64,000 nucleotides of DNA from Vulcanococcus sp. (GCA_019264575.1 JAHUZV010000009.1:24298-88297), one strand, 5' to 3'. Positions 50,810 through 60,600 are shown, counted from the first letter of the stretch. Translations and numbers: made by a program. Notes: generated from the sequence alone by a model not told the origin.

Positions 50810-51919
50810 ATGACACAGGCAGATCTCGGCCAGAGCGTCGCCAGCAACGGAGCTCCGGCCTGCTCCGCCGATGTGAATGCGGTCGGCCTGCATGCCGAGC
50901 GTCTGCTCAATCTCTATCCCTCCACTCCTGCGGTGGTGAGCCGGGATGAGGGCCTGATGCTCTACCGCGACATGACCCTGGGTCGGCGCTTCGAAGACAA
51001 GTGCGCCGAGATGTATTACCGGGGCAAGATGTTCGGCTTCGTGCACCTCTACAACGGCCAAGAGGCCGTGAGCACGGGTGTGATCAAGGCGATGAAGATG
51101 CAGCACGACTGGTTCTGCAGCACCTATCGCGATCACGTGCATGCCCTCAGTTGCGGCGTGCCCGCCCGCGAGGTGATGAGCGAGCTGTTCGGCAAGGAAA
51201 CCGGTTGCAGCAAGGGCCGCGGCGGTTCGATGCACCTGTTTTCTAAGGAGCATCACCTGCTGGGTGGCTATGCCTTTATTGGTGAGGGCATCCCGGTGGC
51301 TCTCGGTGCTGCGTTCACCAGCCGCTACAAGCGCGATGCCCTGGGCGATGCCAGCAGCGATGCGGTGACCGCTGCCTTCTTCGGCGATGGCACCTGCAAC
51401 ATCGGGCAGTTCTACGAGTGCCTGAACATGGCGGCGCTGTGGAAGCTGCCGATCATTTTTGTGGTGGAGAACAACAAGTGGGCCATCGGCATGGACCACA
51501 ACCGCGCCACCAGCGACCCCGAGATCTGGCGCAAAGCGGCGGCCTTTGGCATGGCCGGTGAAGAAGTGGATGGCATGGATGTGCTGGCCGTGCGCGGTGC
51601 CGCCCAACGCGCCATCGAGCGAGCCCGCGCGGGCGAAGGCCCCACCCTGCTGGAGTGCCTTACCTATCGCTTCCGCGGCCACTCCCTGGCCGACCCCGAT
51701 GAGCTGCGCGCCGAGGCTGAGAAGGAGTTCTGGGCGCAGCGCGATCCGATCAAGCGCCTTGCTGTTCACCTGATCGAGCACAACCTGGCCAACGCCGAGG
51801 AGCTCAAGGGCATCGACAAAGAGATCGACGCCGTAGTGGCCGACTGTGTGGAGTTCGCCCTGGCGGCCCCCGAGCCCAAGCCCGAAGAGCTCACCCGTTA
51901 CATCTGGGCGGAAGACTGA
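50810..51919 (+). CDS. pdhA: Pyruvate dehydrogenase E1 component, alpha subunit
   Basis: The thiamine diphosphate-binding subunit that decarboxylates pyruvate. The 369-residue protein shows [60 protein letters not shown], the [10 protein letters not shown] stretch, the ThDP motif [20 protein letters not shown] and the phosphorylation-loop-like [15 protein letters not shown]. The family and plastid-type N-terminus agree with the ATG at 50810. pdhB is not in the window; E2 is at 4891. It converges with the HDAC-like gene. Confidence 0.96.
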   Translation: MTQADLGQSVASNGAPACSADVNAVGLHAERLLNLYPSTPAVVSRDEGLMLYRDMTLGRRFEDKCAEMYYRGKMFGFVHLYNGQEAVSTGVIKAMKMQHDWFCSTYRDHVHALSCGVPAREVMSELFGKETGCSKGRGGSMHLFSKEHHLLGGYAFIGEGIPVALGAAFTSRYKRDALGDASSDAVTAAFFGDGTCNIGQFYECLNMAALWKLPIIFVVENNKWAIGMDHNRATSDPEIWRKAAAFGMAGEEVDGMDVLAVRGAAQRAIERARAGEGPTLLECLTYRFRGHSLADPDELRAEAEKEFWAQRDPIKRLAVHLIEHNLANAEELKGIDKEIDAVVADCVEFALAAPEPKPEELTRYIWAED

Positions 51920-51928
51920 GCCTCGCTC

Positions 51929-52861
51929 TCAGAGCGCGTGCAACCGGGCCTGCTCTGCAGCAGCCCGGAACACCAGAGCGTGCCGTTCCACCAGCGGCTT
52001 GAGATCGTCGTACCCACCGCCGATCACCGTGGCCACTGGAATCGAGCGCCGCAGGCAGGCATCGAGCACCAGCCGATCGCGGTTGAGCAACCCCTCATTG
52101 CTGAGGTTGAGCCGCCCTAAGCGGTCGTGGCGGTGGGGATCCACGCCGGCGTTGTAAAGCACTAGACCTGGCTTCACCTGATCGAGCAGGTTGGGAATCA
52201 GATCGCCAATGGCAACGAGGTAGTCGTCATCACCGAGGCCATCGTCGAGCGGTAGGTCGACGTTGCTGGTCTGTTTGCGCAGCGGGAAGTTGCTCTGGCA
52301 GTGGGCGGAGAAGGTGAACACCCGCGGCTCCTCGGCAAAGATCGCGGCGGTGGCATCACCCTGATGCACGTCGAGATCGATCACCATCAGTTGCTGCACC
52401 AGCCCCTCAGCCAGCAGCACCCGGGCGGCCACAGCGCAGTCGTTGAAGATGCAGAAGCCGCTGCCGTGATCGGGGTAGGCGTGATGGGTGCCGCCGGCCA
52501 AGTGGCAGGCCAGGCCGTGCTGCAGCGCCAGCCGCGCCGTGAGCACGGTGCCGCCCACCGCCAGCCAGGTGCGCTGCACCAGTGGAATTGTGGCCGGCAG
52601 GCCGATGCGCCGCTGCTCGGCATGGGTGAGCTCTCCGCGGGCAAAGGCCTGGTGGTAGCGCGGCTCATGCACCAGTTCGAGCCAGCGACGCGGTGCTGGC
52701 AGTGGCTCGGCAAAATGCTCAGCTCTCGCCAGCCCCTGCTCCTGCAACAGCTGGTGCAGCAAGCGAAATTTCCCCATCGGAAAGCGATGGCTGCTGGGCA
52801 GCGGCGTCGAATAAGACGGGTGGTAGACGAAGGGGGGCCTCACTGGATTTGCCAACACCAC
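51929..52861 (-). CDS. Histone deacetylase family hydrolase (acetoin/acetylpolyamine type)
   Basis: A 310-residue zinc-dependent deacetylase-like protein. Motifs: PFVYHPSYSTPLPSSHRFPM, LAGGTHHAYPDHGSGFCIFN (His-His and Gly loop), VMVIDLDVHQGDATAAIF-type Asp-x-His zinc ligands, LVLYNAGVDPHRHDRLGRLN (third ligand Asp) and VIGGGYDDL. Bacterial members deacetylate polyamines, acetoin or proteins; the substrate here is unknown. Two adjacent GTG codons at 52859-52861 and 52856-52858 are equally good starts. Confidence 0.9.
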   Translation of the reverse strand: MVLANPVRPPFVYHPSYSTPLPSSHRFPMGKFRLLHQLLQEQGLARAEHFAEPLPAPRRWLELVHEPRYHQAFARGELTHAEQRRIGLPATIPLVQRTWLAVGGTVLTARLALQHGLACHLAGGTHHAYPDHGSGFCIFNDCAVAARVLLAEGLVQQLMVIDLDVHQGDATAAIFAEEPRVFTFSAHCQSNFPLRKQTSNVDLPLDDGLGDDDYLVAIGDLIPNLLDQVKPGLVLYNAGVDPHRHDRLGRLNLSNEGLLNRDRLVLDACLRRSIPVATVIGGGYDDLKPLVERHALVFRAAAEQARLHAL

Positions 52862-53174
52862 TGGTTCTTCACGCGCTGTGGAGGCAAAGGTGGAATGGAG
52901 GGTGTCAGTTTGGCGGTTTCACGCCATCTGCAGCATCGCGTCGTAAGTGGCGCCGCGAAACCTCTGATGTGCCTTGCACCGAGCACGAGGTTCTAACTCC
53001 CTCCAGTGAGCCACGCAGATTGATTCAGGGATTCTGACCAGCTGAAGCGGAGGCTTGCCCAGAGAGCTGGTTCGGTCCTGACGACACAAGCTGCTTTGAT
53101 GTGGCCTGCTTGAAAACTGTGGCTCTTGATCAAAACCGCAGCTAGTTTTGTAGCAGCCCTTGGCATGCGTCCGG
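52862..53174. other. 313-bp intergenic region, no gene found
   Basis: It lies between the divergent HDAC-like and peroxiredoxin genes. Base composition is noticeably less GC-rich than around it. I see a short inverted repeat CAAAAC / GTTTTG around 53133-53152 and TTGAAA/TTGATC hexamers that could belong to a promoter for the peroxiredoxin gene, but no convincing RNA gene, terminator or small protein. Confidence 0.5.
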
Positions 53175-53702
53175 ATGTTGGTTGATGTCTTGCCAGATGT
53201 GATTTTTCACACGCGGGTCAGAGATGACTCGATTCCTGGCGACAACCCTTTTCGCTGGCAGGACCGTAGTACGGCAGATCTCTTCGCTGGTCGTCGCAGT
53301 ATCCTGTTTTCGCTTCCCGCAGCGTTTTCTCCCACCTGTTCGGATCATCACGTTCCCCGTTATGAGGAGCTGGCTGAGACGTTCTTGTCACTGGGGATCA
53401 ATCAGATTGTCTGTGTGGCGGTTAATGACGCCTTTGTCATGTTCCAGTGGGGGAAAAAAGTGGGTGTGAAAAACGTGTTTCTCCTCCCTGATGGCAATGG
53501 TGTGTTCACCCGTCACATGGGCATGTTGATTGATCGCTCCGAGTTCGGTATGGGCATGCGCTCCTGGCGCTACTCGCTGCTGCTCGATGGTCTCCGGATT
53601 GAAAAGGCCTTCGTGGAGAAGGGGTTAACCGACCATGCACCCACCGATCCGTTGGAGGTGTCGGATGCCGACACAATGCTGGCTTACCTCAAGGGGCGAT
53701 AG
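53175..53702 (+). CDS. Type II peroxiredoxin (Prx5-like)
   Basis: A thiol peroxidase reducing hydrogen and organic peroxides with glutathione or thioredoxin as donor. The 175-residue protein begins MLVDVLPDVIFHTRVRD and has the peroxidatic site SLPAAFSPTCSDHHVPRYEE with Cys55, then QIVCVAVNDAFVMFQWGKKV and FLLPDGNGVFTRHMGMLIDR. Cys at VCVA is the only other cysteine. GIN-x-I-x-C-VAVND is typical of PrxII. The ATG at 53175 was preferred over a TTG 15 bp upstream. Codon use is less GC-biased than its neighbours, consistent with more recent acquisition or different constraint. Confidence 0.92.
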   Translation: MLVDVLPDVIFHTRVRDDSIPGDNPFRWQDRSTADLFAGRRSILFSLPAAFSPTCSDHHVPRYEELAETFLSLGINQIVCVAVNDAFVMFQWGKKVGVKNVFLLPDGNGVFTRHMGMLIDRSEFGMGMRSWRYSLLLDGLRIEKAFVEKGLTDHAPTDPLEVSDADTMLAYLKGR

Positions 53703-53823
53703 CCAAAGATCAGTTCAGCCCATGGATACTTGCGCTCCCTGGCCAATCCGCAGATTTGCTTCTGGTGGGCGTGTCCGGTAGCCGGTTGACCCGGCAGCGA
53801 TCGGCGGCATCCGGGCAGGTGGA

Positions 53824-54753
53824 TCACAGGCTGCTGGGCATTCTGCGGGTGAGGTGCCGCAGCTTGCGCAGGGCCTTGAGTTCCACCTGGCGCACCCGCT
53901 CGCGCGATACGTCGAGCATGCGGCCGATCTCGGCCAGGGTGTGCCGCTCTTCGCCCTCAAGGCCAAAGCGCAGTTCGAGCACCTGCCGCTCCTGCTCGGT
54001 GAGGTGGCTGAGCCAGCGGCCCAGCTGCTCGTGATGCATGCCGCGCTCCACCTGGTCGAGCGGCTCGGCGTGGCTGTTGTCGGCGATCAAGTCGCCCAGG
54101 AAGCTGCGGCCTTCTTCGCCGTTCACCGGTGCATCCAGGCTGGAGGTGGTGAGGGCCTGGCGTAGCAGCGAATCGAGCTCGTCGATGGGCATGTCCATCG
54201 CTTCGGCGATCTCCTTGCGGCTGGGCATGGCGCCGAGCTTGTGGGCCAGATCCAGGCTCACCTTGCGGATGGCGGTGAGCCGCTCCGAGAGGTGCACCGG
54301 CAGGCGGATCGTGCGGGCCTGGCAGGCGATGGCGCGCGTCATGCTCTGGCGGATCCACCAGAAGGCATAGGTGGAGAACTTGTAGCCCCGCGTGGGATCG
54401 AACTTCTCAACGGCACGCTCAAGGCCTAACGAACCTTCCTGAATCAGATCGAGCAGTTCTAGACCTTTGCCTTGATATTTCTTGGCAACGCTCACCACCA
54501 AGCGCAGGTTGGCTTTCATCATCCGTTCCTTCGAACGGCGGCCCACACGGATTGTTTTCTTCTGCTGATCGCTATAACCGCTCTCGGGTTCCTCTTCGGT
54601 GAGGCGCATCATCGCCTGCACCTGATTGCCGAGCTCAATTTCTTCTGCTGGAGTTAAAAGAGGAACGCGGCCGATGGTGGAGAGATACCAGCTGATCGGG
54701 TCACTGCCTCGGCGGCGACTGGCGCCCCCCGGGGAAAGTCCGGATGCCGTCAT
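53824..54753 (-). CDS. Group 2 sigma-70 factor (SigA-related, alternative)
   Basis: A 309-residue non-essential-type primary-like sigma factor. Region 1.2 is DPISWYLSTIGRVPLLTPAE. Region 2 is RLVVSVAKKYQGKGLELLDL and RGYKFSTYAFWWIRQSMTRA with 2.4 intact. Region 3 is LAHKLGAMPSRKEIAEAMDM and region 4 is LELRFGLEGEERHTLAEIGR with DVSRERVRQVELKALRKLR. Lack of the long N-terminal region 1.1 separates it from the principal SigA. Cyanobacterial group 2 factors respond to light, dark, carbon or nitrogen changes; which one this is cannot be told. Its own upstream region (54754-54883) is AT-rich. Confidence 0.92.
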   Translation of the reverse strand: MTASGLSPGGASRRRGSDPISWYLSTIGRVPLLTPAEEIELGNQVQAMMRLTEEEPESGYSDQQKKTIRVGRRSKERMMKANLRLVVSVAKKYQGKGLELLDLIQEGSLGLERAVEKFDPTRGYKFSTYAFWWIRQSMTRAIACQARTIRLPVHLSERLTAIRKVSLDLAHKLGAMPSRKEIAEAMDMPIDELDSLLRQALTTSSLDAPVNGEEGRSFLGDLIADNSHAEPLDQVERGMHHEQLGRWLSHLTEQERQVLELRFGLEGEERHTLAEIGRMLDVSRERVRQVELKALRKLRHLTRRMPSSL

Positions 54754-54883
54754 GAACCCTGTTCTGGAAGTTGGGCAAATCTCCTATGGGTTTTGTTAAA
54801 GGCGGTGTGATTGCAGATGCGCTTCAGCTTTCAGCAGCAAAACCACACACTTGTATTGAGACTCACGTGTTGGCCCGCAGTTG

Positions 54884-56485
54884 TTAATTCCTTTGCTTGG
54901 CGTGGTTTGTGTTGAGCTCCTGGCTTTGCAGTGCATGGGCCACAGCCATGGGATCAGCACCCCCCTGGCCGCGCTGCTGCACTGCTTGAAGCCCCGCATG
55001 GGCATGGGCCAGGGCGCTGGTTGCGAGCAAGGCGGCATCTGCGCCGCCCCGGGCGGCTAAGCCGCCGGCATAGCCCGCTAGCACATCACCCAAACCCGCC
55101 CGCGCGGCAGCACTGCAGGCCTCTCGCAGCTGCCAGCGCCGGCCATCGCCTGCGGCGATCACGGTGCGGGCTCCTTTGAGCAGCACGCTGCAGGGCTGGC
55201 TGCCGCTGCACTGCTGGGCTGCGGCCTGGGCAGCCAGAAGGGCCGGGGCCTCGGCCAGCTCGGGGAAGAGGCGGGCAAATTCACCTCGGTGCGGTGTGAT
55301 CCAGGTGGGGCCCTGGCGGCCTTTCAGCCAAGCCGTAGCTCCCAGACGCGCCAGCCGATTGAGCCCATCAGCATCGAGCAGCAGCAGGCCGGGGAAGCGC
55401 TGCAGCTGCTGCCAGATGCCTGCCTCGGCCGCCGCTTCCGCCTCCGTGGTGGCACCAAGCCCTGGTCCCAGCACCACCGAATCCAGCCGCTCCAGGGCTG
55501 CCGCGTTCAGATCGGAGAGATCGAGGCTGCCGCTGGGGTGACAAGCCAGTGCTGCGCTCACCACCACATGGGGCTGCACGCTCCAGATCTGATCGGCCAG
55601 CGGCTGCGGCAGGGCGGCCCTCAGGCTGCCTGCGCCGCTGGCGCTAGCACCCTGCAAACACAGCTGAGCCGCCCCGCGATACGCCGCGCTGCCGGCGATC
55701 ACGAGCAGCCGGCCCCGCTGGTATTTGGAGGCGGCCGCCGGCAGTTGCGGCCAGGGGGCACCGGCCAGATCGCTCGGCCTCAGCGCCAGGGGCTGATCGG
55801 CCGGTAGTTCGCTGAGCAACGCGGCAGGCAGCCCAAGATCGATGCGCTCCAGCCGGCCCACCCAGGCCAGGGCGGCATCCTGCAGAAAGCCCTGTTTGAG
55901 CAGGCCGATGCTCAGGCTGAGGGCGGCGCAGGCGGCCACGCGGCCCAGGGGCTGGCCGCTGTCGGCGCAGAGACCGGTGGGCCCATCAATGGCGATCAGC
56001 CGGTTCGGCTGCTGCTGTTGGCGCTGCTCCAGCAGCGTTTCCAGGGCTTCGCCTGGCGGACGGCTCTGGCCGATGCCGAACAGGGCATCGATCCACACCG
56101 CCGGATCGGCTGGATCCGGCGGGTGATCCAGGGCGGGAATGCCGAGCCAGCGGGCATGGCGCAGGTGGGCTTCGGTGAGCGGTTTGTGGCGCTCAAACGG
56201 GCTCCAGATCCGCACGGCGATCCCTGCCAGCTGCAGCTCGCGTGCCACCACCAGCCCATCGCCCCCGTTGTGGCCCGGCCCCACCAGCACCAGGGCGCCA
56301 TGGTGTTGGAGCTGCGGCGACCAATCGGGCTGCTCTAGCCGCCGCGCCACGGCCAGCGCTGCCTTCTCCATCAAGGCTTCCACCGGCAGGCCGCTGGCAA
56401 ACAGCTGCTGCTCCAGCGTTGCCATCTGCGCGCTGCTCACCAGCAGATGCTCGGCATCGCGCGGGGGCCAGACGGGCTGAGGCAA
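54884..56485 (-). CDS. nnr: Bifunctional NAD(P)H-hydrate epimerase / ADP-dependent dehydratase
   Basis: Repairs hydrated NADH and NADPH. The N-terminal epimerase (YjeF_N, about 1-215) shows SSAQMATLEQQLFASGLPVE, LVLVGPGHNGGDGLVVAREL, VWIDALFGIGQSRPP and the AIDGPTGLCADSG stretch. The C-terminal ribokinase-like dehydratase (about 230-533) has YQRGRLLVIAGSAAYRGAAQ, SVVLGPGLGATTEAEAAAE, LLLDADGLNRL, WITPHRGEFARLFP and AGLGDVLAGYAGGLAARGG. The start is a TTG at 56485. It is upstream of the sigma factor gene in the same direction but 130 bp apart. Confidence 0.93.
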   Translation of the reverse strand: MPQPVWPPRDAEHLLVSSAQMATLEQQLFASGLPVEALMEKAALAVARRLEQPDWSPQLQHHGALVLVGPGHNGGDGLVVARELQLAGIAVRIWSPFERHKPLTEAHLRHARWLGIPALDHPPDPADPAVWIDALFGIGQSRPPGEALETLLEQRQQQQPNRLIAIDGPTGLCADSGQPLGRVAACAALSLSIGLLKQGFLQDAALAWVGRLERIDLGLPAALLSELPADQPLALRPSDLAGAPWPQLPAAASKYQRGRLLVIAGSAAYRGAAQLCLQGASASGAGSLRAALPQPLADQIWSVQPHVVVSAALACHPSGSLDLSDLNAAALERLDSVVLGPGLGATTEAEAAAEAGIWQQLQRFPGLLLLDADGLNRLARLGATAWLKGRQGPTWITPHRGEFARLFPELAEAPALLAAQAAAQQCSGSQPCSVLLKGARTVIAAGDGRRWQLREACSAAARAGLGDVLAGYAGGLAARGGADAALLATSALAHAHAGLQAVQQRGQGGADPMAVAHALQSQELNTNHAKQRN

Positions 56486-56561
56486 GACAGACCGGCAGGT
56501 GACAGTTCCATGATGGAGCGATCACGCCGATCGGGCTGCAGGGCCTGGTCGTTTTGTTGGC

Positions 56562-57746
56562 TTGGCCCGTTTTTCCGCGATACCCGCCGCCGCGTCTCCT
56601 TCGGTCGCGGCCACCCCGGCCGGTGCGGCTGCGCTGGAGCGGCTGCAGGCCTGGCCCGGTGAGCACCGGGTGGTGGTGGGGCTCTCGGGAGGCGTGGATA
56701 GTTCGCTCACCGCGGCCTTGCTCGTGGAAGCCGGCTGGCAGGTGGAGGGGCTCACCCTCTGGTTGATGAGCGGCAAGGGCGCCTGCTGCGCTGAGGGGTT
56801 GGTGGATGCCGCTGGGATCTGTGAGCAGCTCGGCGTGGAGCACCACGTGGTGGATTTCCGCGAGCATTTCAAAGAGCAGATCGTTGATTTCCTGGTGCAG
56901 GGCTACGGCGATGGCATCACGCCGTTGCCGTGCTCGCGCTGCAACCGGGAGGTGAAGTTCGGCCCGATGCTGCGCTGGGCTGCCGAGGAGCGCGGCATCG
57001 AGCGGATTGCCACCGGCCACTACGCGCGGGTGCGCCACGGAGAGCAGAGCGACAACGGCCGCCATCAACTGCTGCGCGGCCTCGATGCGCGCAAAGACCA
57101 GAGCTATTTCCTCTACGACCTGCCCCAGCAGGCGCTCGGGCGGCTGGTGTTTCCCCTCGGTGAACTCACCAAGCCCGATACCCGCGCCGAAGCCGAGCGC
57201 CATGGCTTGCGCACCGCTCAGAAGCCCGAAAGCCAAGACCTCTGCCTCGCCGATCACCACGGCTCGATGAAGGCATTCCTCGATGCCTACCTACCGCCGC
57301 GGGCCGGAGAGATCGTGCTCAATGACGGGCGTGTGGTGGGCCAGCACGATGGCATTGAGCATTTCACCATTGGTCAGCGGAAAGGGCTGGGGGTGGCCTG
57401 GAGCGAGCCGCTGCATGTGGTGCGCCTCGATGGCGCCATGAATCAAGTGGTGGTGGCTCCGCGCCGTGATGCCGCTCGCGGCGATTGCGTGGTGGGAGCG
57501 GTGAACTGGGTGTCGATCGCTCCACCTGAAGAGCCGATCGATGTGGAGGTGCAGGTGCGCTACCGGAGCGGTGCTGTGCCGGCTCGGCTCACGCCCTTGC
57601 AAGCCACTGAGGCCGATGTGGCTGCAGATCGCCCCTATCGCTGTCGGCTGGAGTTTGAGGAGGAGCAGTTTTCGATCACGCCCGGACAGGCGGCGGTGTT
57701 TTATGCCGGGGAGATGGTGCTCGGTGGTGGGTTGATTCAGGCTTGA
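56562..57746 (+). CDS. mnmA: tRNA-specific 2-thiouridylase
   Basis: Thiolates U34 of Glu, Lys and Gln tRNAs. The 394-residue protein has the PP-loop [54 protein letters not shown] with the first catalytic Cys, [28 protein letters not shown] and the second Cys in [15 protein letters not shown]. An N-terminal tail of ~30 residues precedes the PP-loop. The start is a TTG at 56562; other in-frame starts would be downstream. It is divergent from nnr and followed by an intrinsic terminator. Confidence 0.95.
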   Translation: MARFSAIPAAASPSVAATPAGAAALERLQAWPGEHRVVVGLSGGVDSSLTAALLVEAGWQVEGLTLWLMSGKGACCAEGLVDAAGICEQLGVEHHVVDFREHFKEQIVDFLVQGYGDGITPLPCSRCNREVKFGPMLRWAAEERGIERIATGHYARVRHGEQSDNGRHQLLRGLDARKDQSYFLYDLPQQALGRLVFPLGELTKPDTRAEAERHGLRTAQKPESQDLCLADHHGSMKAFLDAYLPPRAGEIVLNDGRVVGQHDGIEHFTIGQRKGLGVAWSEPLHVVRLDGAMNQVVVAPRRDAARGDCVVGAVNWVSIAPPEEPIDVEVQVRYRSGAVPARLTPLQATEADVAADRPYRCRLEFEEEQFSITPGQAAVFYAGEMVLGGGLIQA

Positions 57747-57748
57747 GC

Positions 57749-57776
57749 CAATCGTTGTGCCGGGACGATTGTTTTT
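57749..57776 (+). terminator. Rho-independent terminator of mnmA
   Basis: Stem CAATCGT (57749-57755) / ACGATTG (57765-57771), loop TGTGCCGGG, then TTTTT (57772-57776). It begins 2 bp after the mnmA stop and just before the converging ferredoxin gene. Confidence 0.88.
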
Positions 57777-57780
57777 CTCA

Positions 57781-58023
57781 TTACCAATAAGGATCCGTCG
57801 CTAGTTCCACATTGAGCTGGCCGCTTTTGCTGGGGGGAACGGTGGCGATACAGGCGCGGATGGTTGTGCCGTTCACGTCGATCTCGCAGGCGCCGCAGCT
57901 CCCCCCCAGGCAGCCCGTTGGGATTGAGAACCCCGCGTCTCGCGCGGCGGCGAGCCAATCGCACCCAGCTGTGCACGCGGTGCTTTTCCCATGGGGCCAG
58001 TGGATCAACACCTGTTTGCTCAT
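57781..58023 (-). CDS. 2Fe-2S ferredoxin-like protein
   Basis: An 80-residue plant-type 2Fe-2S domain protein. The cluster cysteines are in [11 protein letters not shown] (Cys38, 43, 46) and RACIATVP (Cys58), i.e. C-x4-C-x2-C-x11-C. An extra Cys17/Cys21 pair lies N-terminal. It lacks the acidic surface of photosynthetic PetF and is shorter, so it is probably a dedicated electron carrier. Its start overlaps the cobQ stop (ATGA), suggesting a link to cobamide synthesis, for example reduction of cobalt; that is inference. Confidence 0.9.
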   Translation of the reverse strand: MSKQVLIHWPHGKSTACTAGCDWLAAARDAGFSIPTGCLGGSCGACEIDVNGTTIRACIATVPPSKSGQLNVELATDPYW

Positions 58024-59531
58024 GGCTGGTTCAGCAATGGCTCCAAGTTCACGTGCTGCTCGAAGGCATCGGCGAGGCGATCGAGCAACGCATCGCGCTG
58101 ACGGCTGTGGTGCGGTTGCTGTTCGCTCAGCATCGGCAACCCTTTGCGTGTCCGCAGCTGGTTGAGCCAGCGCCTCCGCCACGGACCGCTCTCAAAGACG
58201 CCATGGAGATAGGTGCCGGCCACGCTCTCTTGCACCCAGCCCAGTCCGTCATCGGCGCAGAGCGATTGGCAGGGCTCGAGGCTGGTGGTGCTGCCGCGGT
58301 GCAGCTCGAAGCCTTCGATCTGCAGAGAGTCGCTTTCTGACGTGCGGTTGTTGAAGGCCGGCCACAGGGCTTGGCTGGCGCGCTGCCGCAGGGCTTTTTC
58401 GCCGCCGAACACGGTGCGCAGAGGTAGCAGGTTGAGCCCGGCTGCGCTTGAGGCGGCTCCGCTTCCTCCCTCGAGCCCTTCGGGGTCATGCAGTTCACGG
58501 CCAAGCAGCTGCATGCCGCCGCAGACGCCGAACACGTGCCCACCGCTGGCCGCAAACCGCTGCAGTTCCCCGCAGAACGCAGCGCTTTGCTGCAAAGCCT
58601 CCAGATCGCGCAGCGTTTGCTTGCTGCCGGGCACCACCACGGCATCGGGTTGTCCCAACGGCTCGCCCGGCGCTACCCAGCGCAGCTGAACCGATGGTTC
58701 GGCTTCCAGCGGATCGAGATCGGAGAAGTTGCTCAGCGACGGCAGCTTCAACACCGCGATCTCCAGTTCGGCGCCGCGTTTGCGGCCCCGGCGCTCCAGC
58801 AGATCGAGCGAGTCTTCCGGGGGGAACAGCTCATCGAGCCAGGGCATCACGCCGAGAACGGGAATGCCGGTGTTGGCCTCCAGCCAGCGGCGCCCCTCAT
58901 CAAACAGTTCGCGGCGGCCGCGGAAGCGGTTGATCAGGAGCCCGCGGATTAGCGGACGCTCCACCGGTCGCAGCAGCGCCAAGGTGCCCACCAGCTGGGC
59001 GAACACGCCGCCGCGCTCGATATCCGCCACCAGGATGCAGCGGGCCCGAAGGTATTGCGCCAGGCGCAGGTTGGTGAGATCGCGCGGCTGAAGGTTCACT
59101 TCCACTGGGCTGCCGGCCCCCTCCAGCACCAGCCGCCCGCCGCGATGGTCCGCCTTCAGCTCCCCAAGGCCCTGGCGGATTGCTGCCCAGCCGGGACGGA
59201 ACCAGTCGCGGTAGTAGTGCTCGGCGCGGCAGCTGCCCACTGATTGCCCCAGGTGGATCACCTCACTGGTGCTGTCGCCCTGGGGCTTGAGCAGCACCGG
59301 GTTCATCGCGCACTGGGGCTCGAGCCCCGCGGCCCAGGCCTGGAGCGCCTGGGAGTAGGCCATCTCGCCGCCCGCCTGATCCACCCAGGCGTTGTTGCTC
59401 ATGTTCTGCCCCTTGAAGGGCAGAGGGGTTTCACCCCGGCGGCGCAGCACGCGGCAGAGGGCGGCCGTCATCAACGACTTGCCGGCACCGCTGCTGGTGC
59501 CGAGCACCATCAAGGGGGTGGGGTTGTTCAC
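58020..59531 (-). CDS. cobQ: Cobyric acid synthase
   Basis: Amidates four side chains of adenosylcobyrinic acid a,c-diamide. The 503-residue protein has the N-terminal ATP-binding domain ([74 protein letters not shown]) and the C-terminal class I glutaminase-like domain ([33 protein letters not shown] with catalytic Cys, [11 protein letters not shown] with His). The start is a GTG at 59531 overlapping the Doc frame stop (GTGA). Downstream it overlaps the ferredoxin gene. cobL is at 28928. Confidence 0.96.
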   Translation of the reverse strand: MNNPTPLMVLGTSSGAGKSLMTAALCRVLRRRGETPLPFKGQNMSNNAWVDQAGGEMAYSQALQAWAAGLEPQCAMNPVLLKPQGDSTSEVIHLGQSVGSCRAEHYYRDWFRPGWAAIRQGLGELKADHRGGRLVLEGAGSPVEVNLQPRDLTNLRLAQYLRARCILVADIERGGVFAQLVGTLALLRPVERPLIRGLLINRFRGRRELFDEGRRWLEANTGIPVLGVMPWLDELFPPEDSLDLLERRGRKRGAELEIAVLKLPSLSNFSDLDPLEAEPSVQLRWVAPGEPLGQPDAVVVPGSKQTLRDLEALQQSAAFCGELQRFAASGGHVFGVCGGMQLLGRELHDPEGLEGGSGAASSAAGLNLLPLRTVFGGEKALRQRASQALWPAFNNRTSESDSLQIEGFELHRGSTTSLEPCQSLCADDGLGWVQESVAGTYLHGVFESGPWRRRWLNQLRTRKGLPMLSEQQPHHSRQRDALLDRLADAFEQHVNLEPLLNQP

Positions 59532-59925
59532 GTTGGGCCGGTGCTGTTGGTTTCAAACCAGGCCTGAAAGTCAGCCAATGGCAGTTCGGCGGCGGCCAGG
59601 CGACAGATCATCAAAACCACCTCTTCATTGGAGGCGTGGAAGCGGAAGCCGTTAAGACCCAAAAACACAATGGCAACAACAAAGCCCCTGCGCTTGTTGC
59701 CATCGGCAAAAGGATGGGCTCGGATGAGTGCTTCTGCATAGGCTGCCGCCAACTGGGGAATGGTGCTGAGTTCCTCAACTTCCCAGCGTTGTCTGGGGCG
59801 AGCCAGGTCCGCCTCGCCGTTGCACTGCGAATGCCTTGCAGCCCCACGTGCTCCAGGATCAGCTCGTGATGAATGGCGCGCACGGCTAGAGCTGGGACCC
59901 AGCAGGGCTCATGGCCTGCGCTCAT
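59528..59925 (-). pseudogene. Frameshifted Doc/Fic-type (death-on-curing) toxin
   Basis: Two overlapping frames together make one Doc protein. From the ATG at 59925 the N-terminal part reads IHHELILEHVGLQGIR, the Doc start region. In the other frame the protein continues ADLARPRQRWEVEELSTIPQ and AAAYAEALIRAHPFADGNKR, which holds the Fic/Doc active site HPFADGNKR, then VVAIVFLGLNGFRF. A single missing base around 59800-59812 joins them. Unless it is a sequence error or programmed frameshift, no full-length toxin is made. The ATG overlaps the antitoxin stop (ATGA) and the 3' frame ends in the cobQ start. Confidence 0.85.
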
Positions 59926-60149
59926 TGGGCGAGTTCGCGCAAGGCAGGCTGGAATTGTTTGGCGGCTTCTGATGCCAAGGCGAGAGCCTGCTGAACCGTG
60001 GGGGCAAACGGCGTTAGGAGGATGCCGTCTTCGGTTTCAATGGCCTGGATGCGATCACCTGGCTTCAGGTGGAATCTGCGTGCCAGTTCCTTGGGGATCG
60101 TGGCGCTCACAGAGCCACCGGATTGCCGCAGGCTGACCTCTGGGGCCAT
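59922..60149 (-). CDS. AbrB/MazE/SpoVT-type antitoxin
   Basis: A 75-residue swapped-hairpin DNA-binding protein: MAPEVSLRQSGGSVSATIPK, ELARRFHLKPGDRIQAIETE, DGILLTPFAP. The C-terminal tail (ALALASEAAKQFQPALRELA) would bind the toxin. In this pair type the antitoxin neutralises Doc and represses its own operon. The frame is open to an ATG at 60263, but the domain starts near the ATG at 60149, which I prefer. It is intact, although the toxin frame is broken. Confidence 0.87.
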   Translation of the reverse strand: MAPEVSLRQSGGSVSATIPKELARRFHLKPGDRIQAIETEDGILLTPFAPTVQQALALASEAAKQFQPALRELAQ

Positions 60150-60216
60150 GGCTCGATGGGAAGGGAGCACAGAAACGCTACCCACTGATTGTTTGGGCTG
60201 CTTCGCTCTGGGCTCA

Positions 60217-60600
60217 TCAGCCGCTTTCGGGGCTGCTGGCGTTGGCTGGCCTGAGTTCTTCAAGCAGGAGCGCCAGGGTCTCGTTCAGTTGGAGTCGGCT
60301 TGTGGGGGTGTCGGCGAGCTGAAATCGGATTGCTGCGATAAGGCGTCGAATCTCGCGTTGGCGTGCTCGAGCCACCTTGTTTCTTGTTCGATCTCGAAGA
60401 CGGGTCGCCAGTTCAGCATCGCCAAACAGCGCCGCCAGAGCGGCAATGTGGAGAGATACTCCGATCTGCTCATCCAATGAAAGGGTTGAGAGGTGGAGGA
60501 GGGCTCCATGGCCGCAGTTGGTGAGGAAGGAAATGGCGATCAGCAGAGCCCCCGCAAAGAACGTGGCTGCTGCTTGACGATCGAGAGTTGGGCTTTTCAT
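60217..60600 (-). CDS. Hypothetical protein with one N-terminal hydrophobic segment
   Basis: 127 residues, not recognised. A hydrophobic stretch lies near the N-terminus (ATFFAGALLIAISFLTNCGH), followed by helices LDEQIGVSLHIAALAALFGD and an Arg-rich region (ATRLRDRTRNKVARARQREI), then a Leu-rich C-terminus (LNETLALLLEELRPANASSP). It overlaps the possible upstream extension of the antitoxin gene and runs in the same direction. Codon use and composition suggest a real accessory gene, but support is modest. Confidence 0.55.
   Translation of the reverse strand: MKSPTLDRQAAATFFAGALLIAISFLTNCGHGALLHLSTLSLDEQIGVSLHIAALAALFGDAELATRLRDRTRNKVARARQREIRRLIAAIRFQLADTPTSRLQLNETLALLLEELRPANASSPESG

Noticed and set aside
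52960-53030. Possible tRNA remnant with a T-loop-like GGTTCTAACTCC
   Set aside because: No acceptor or anticodon stem can be formed around it.
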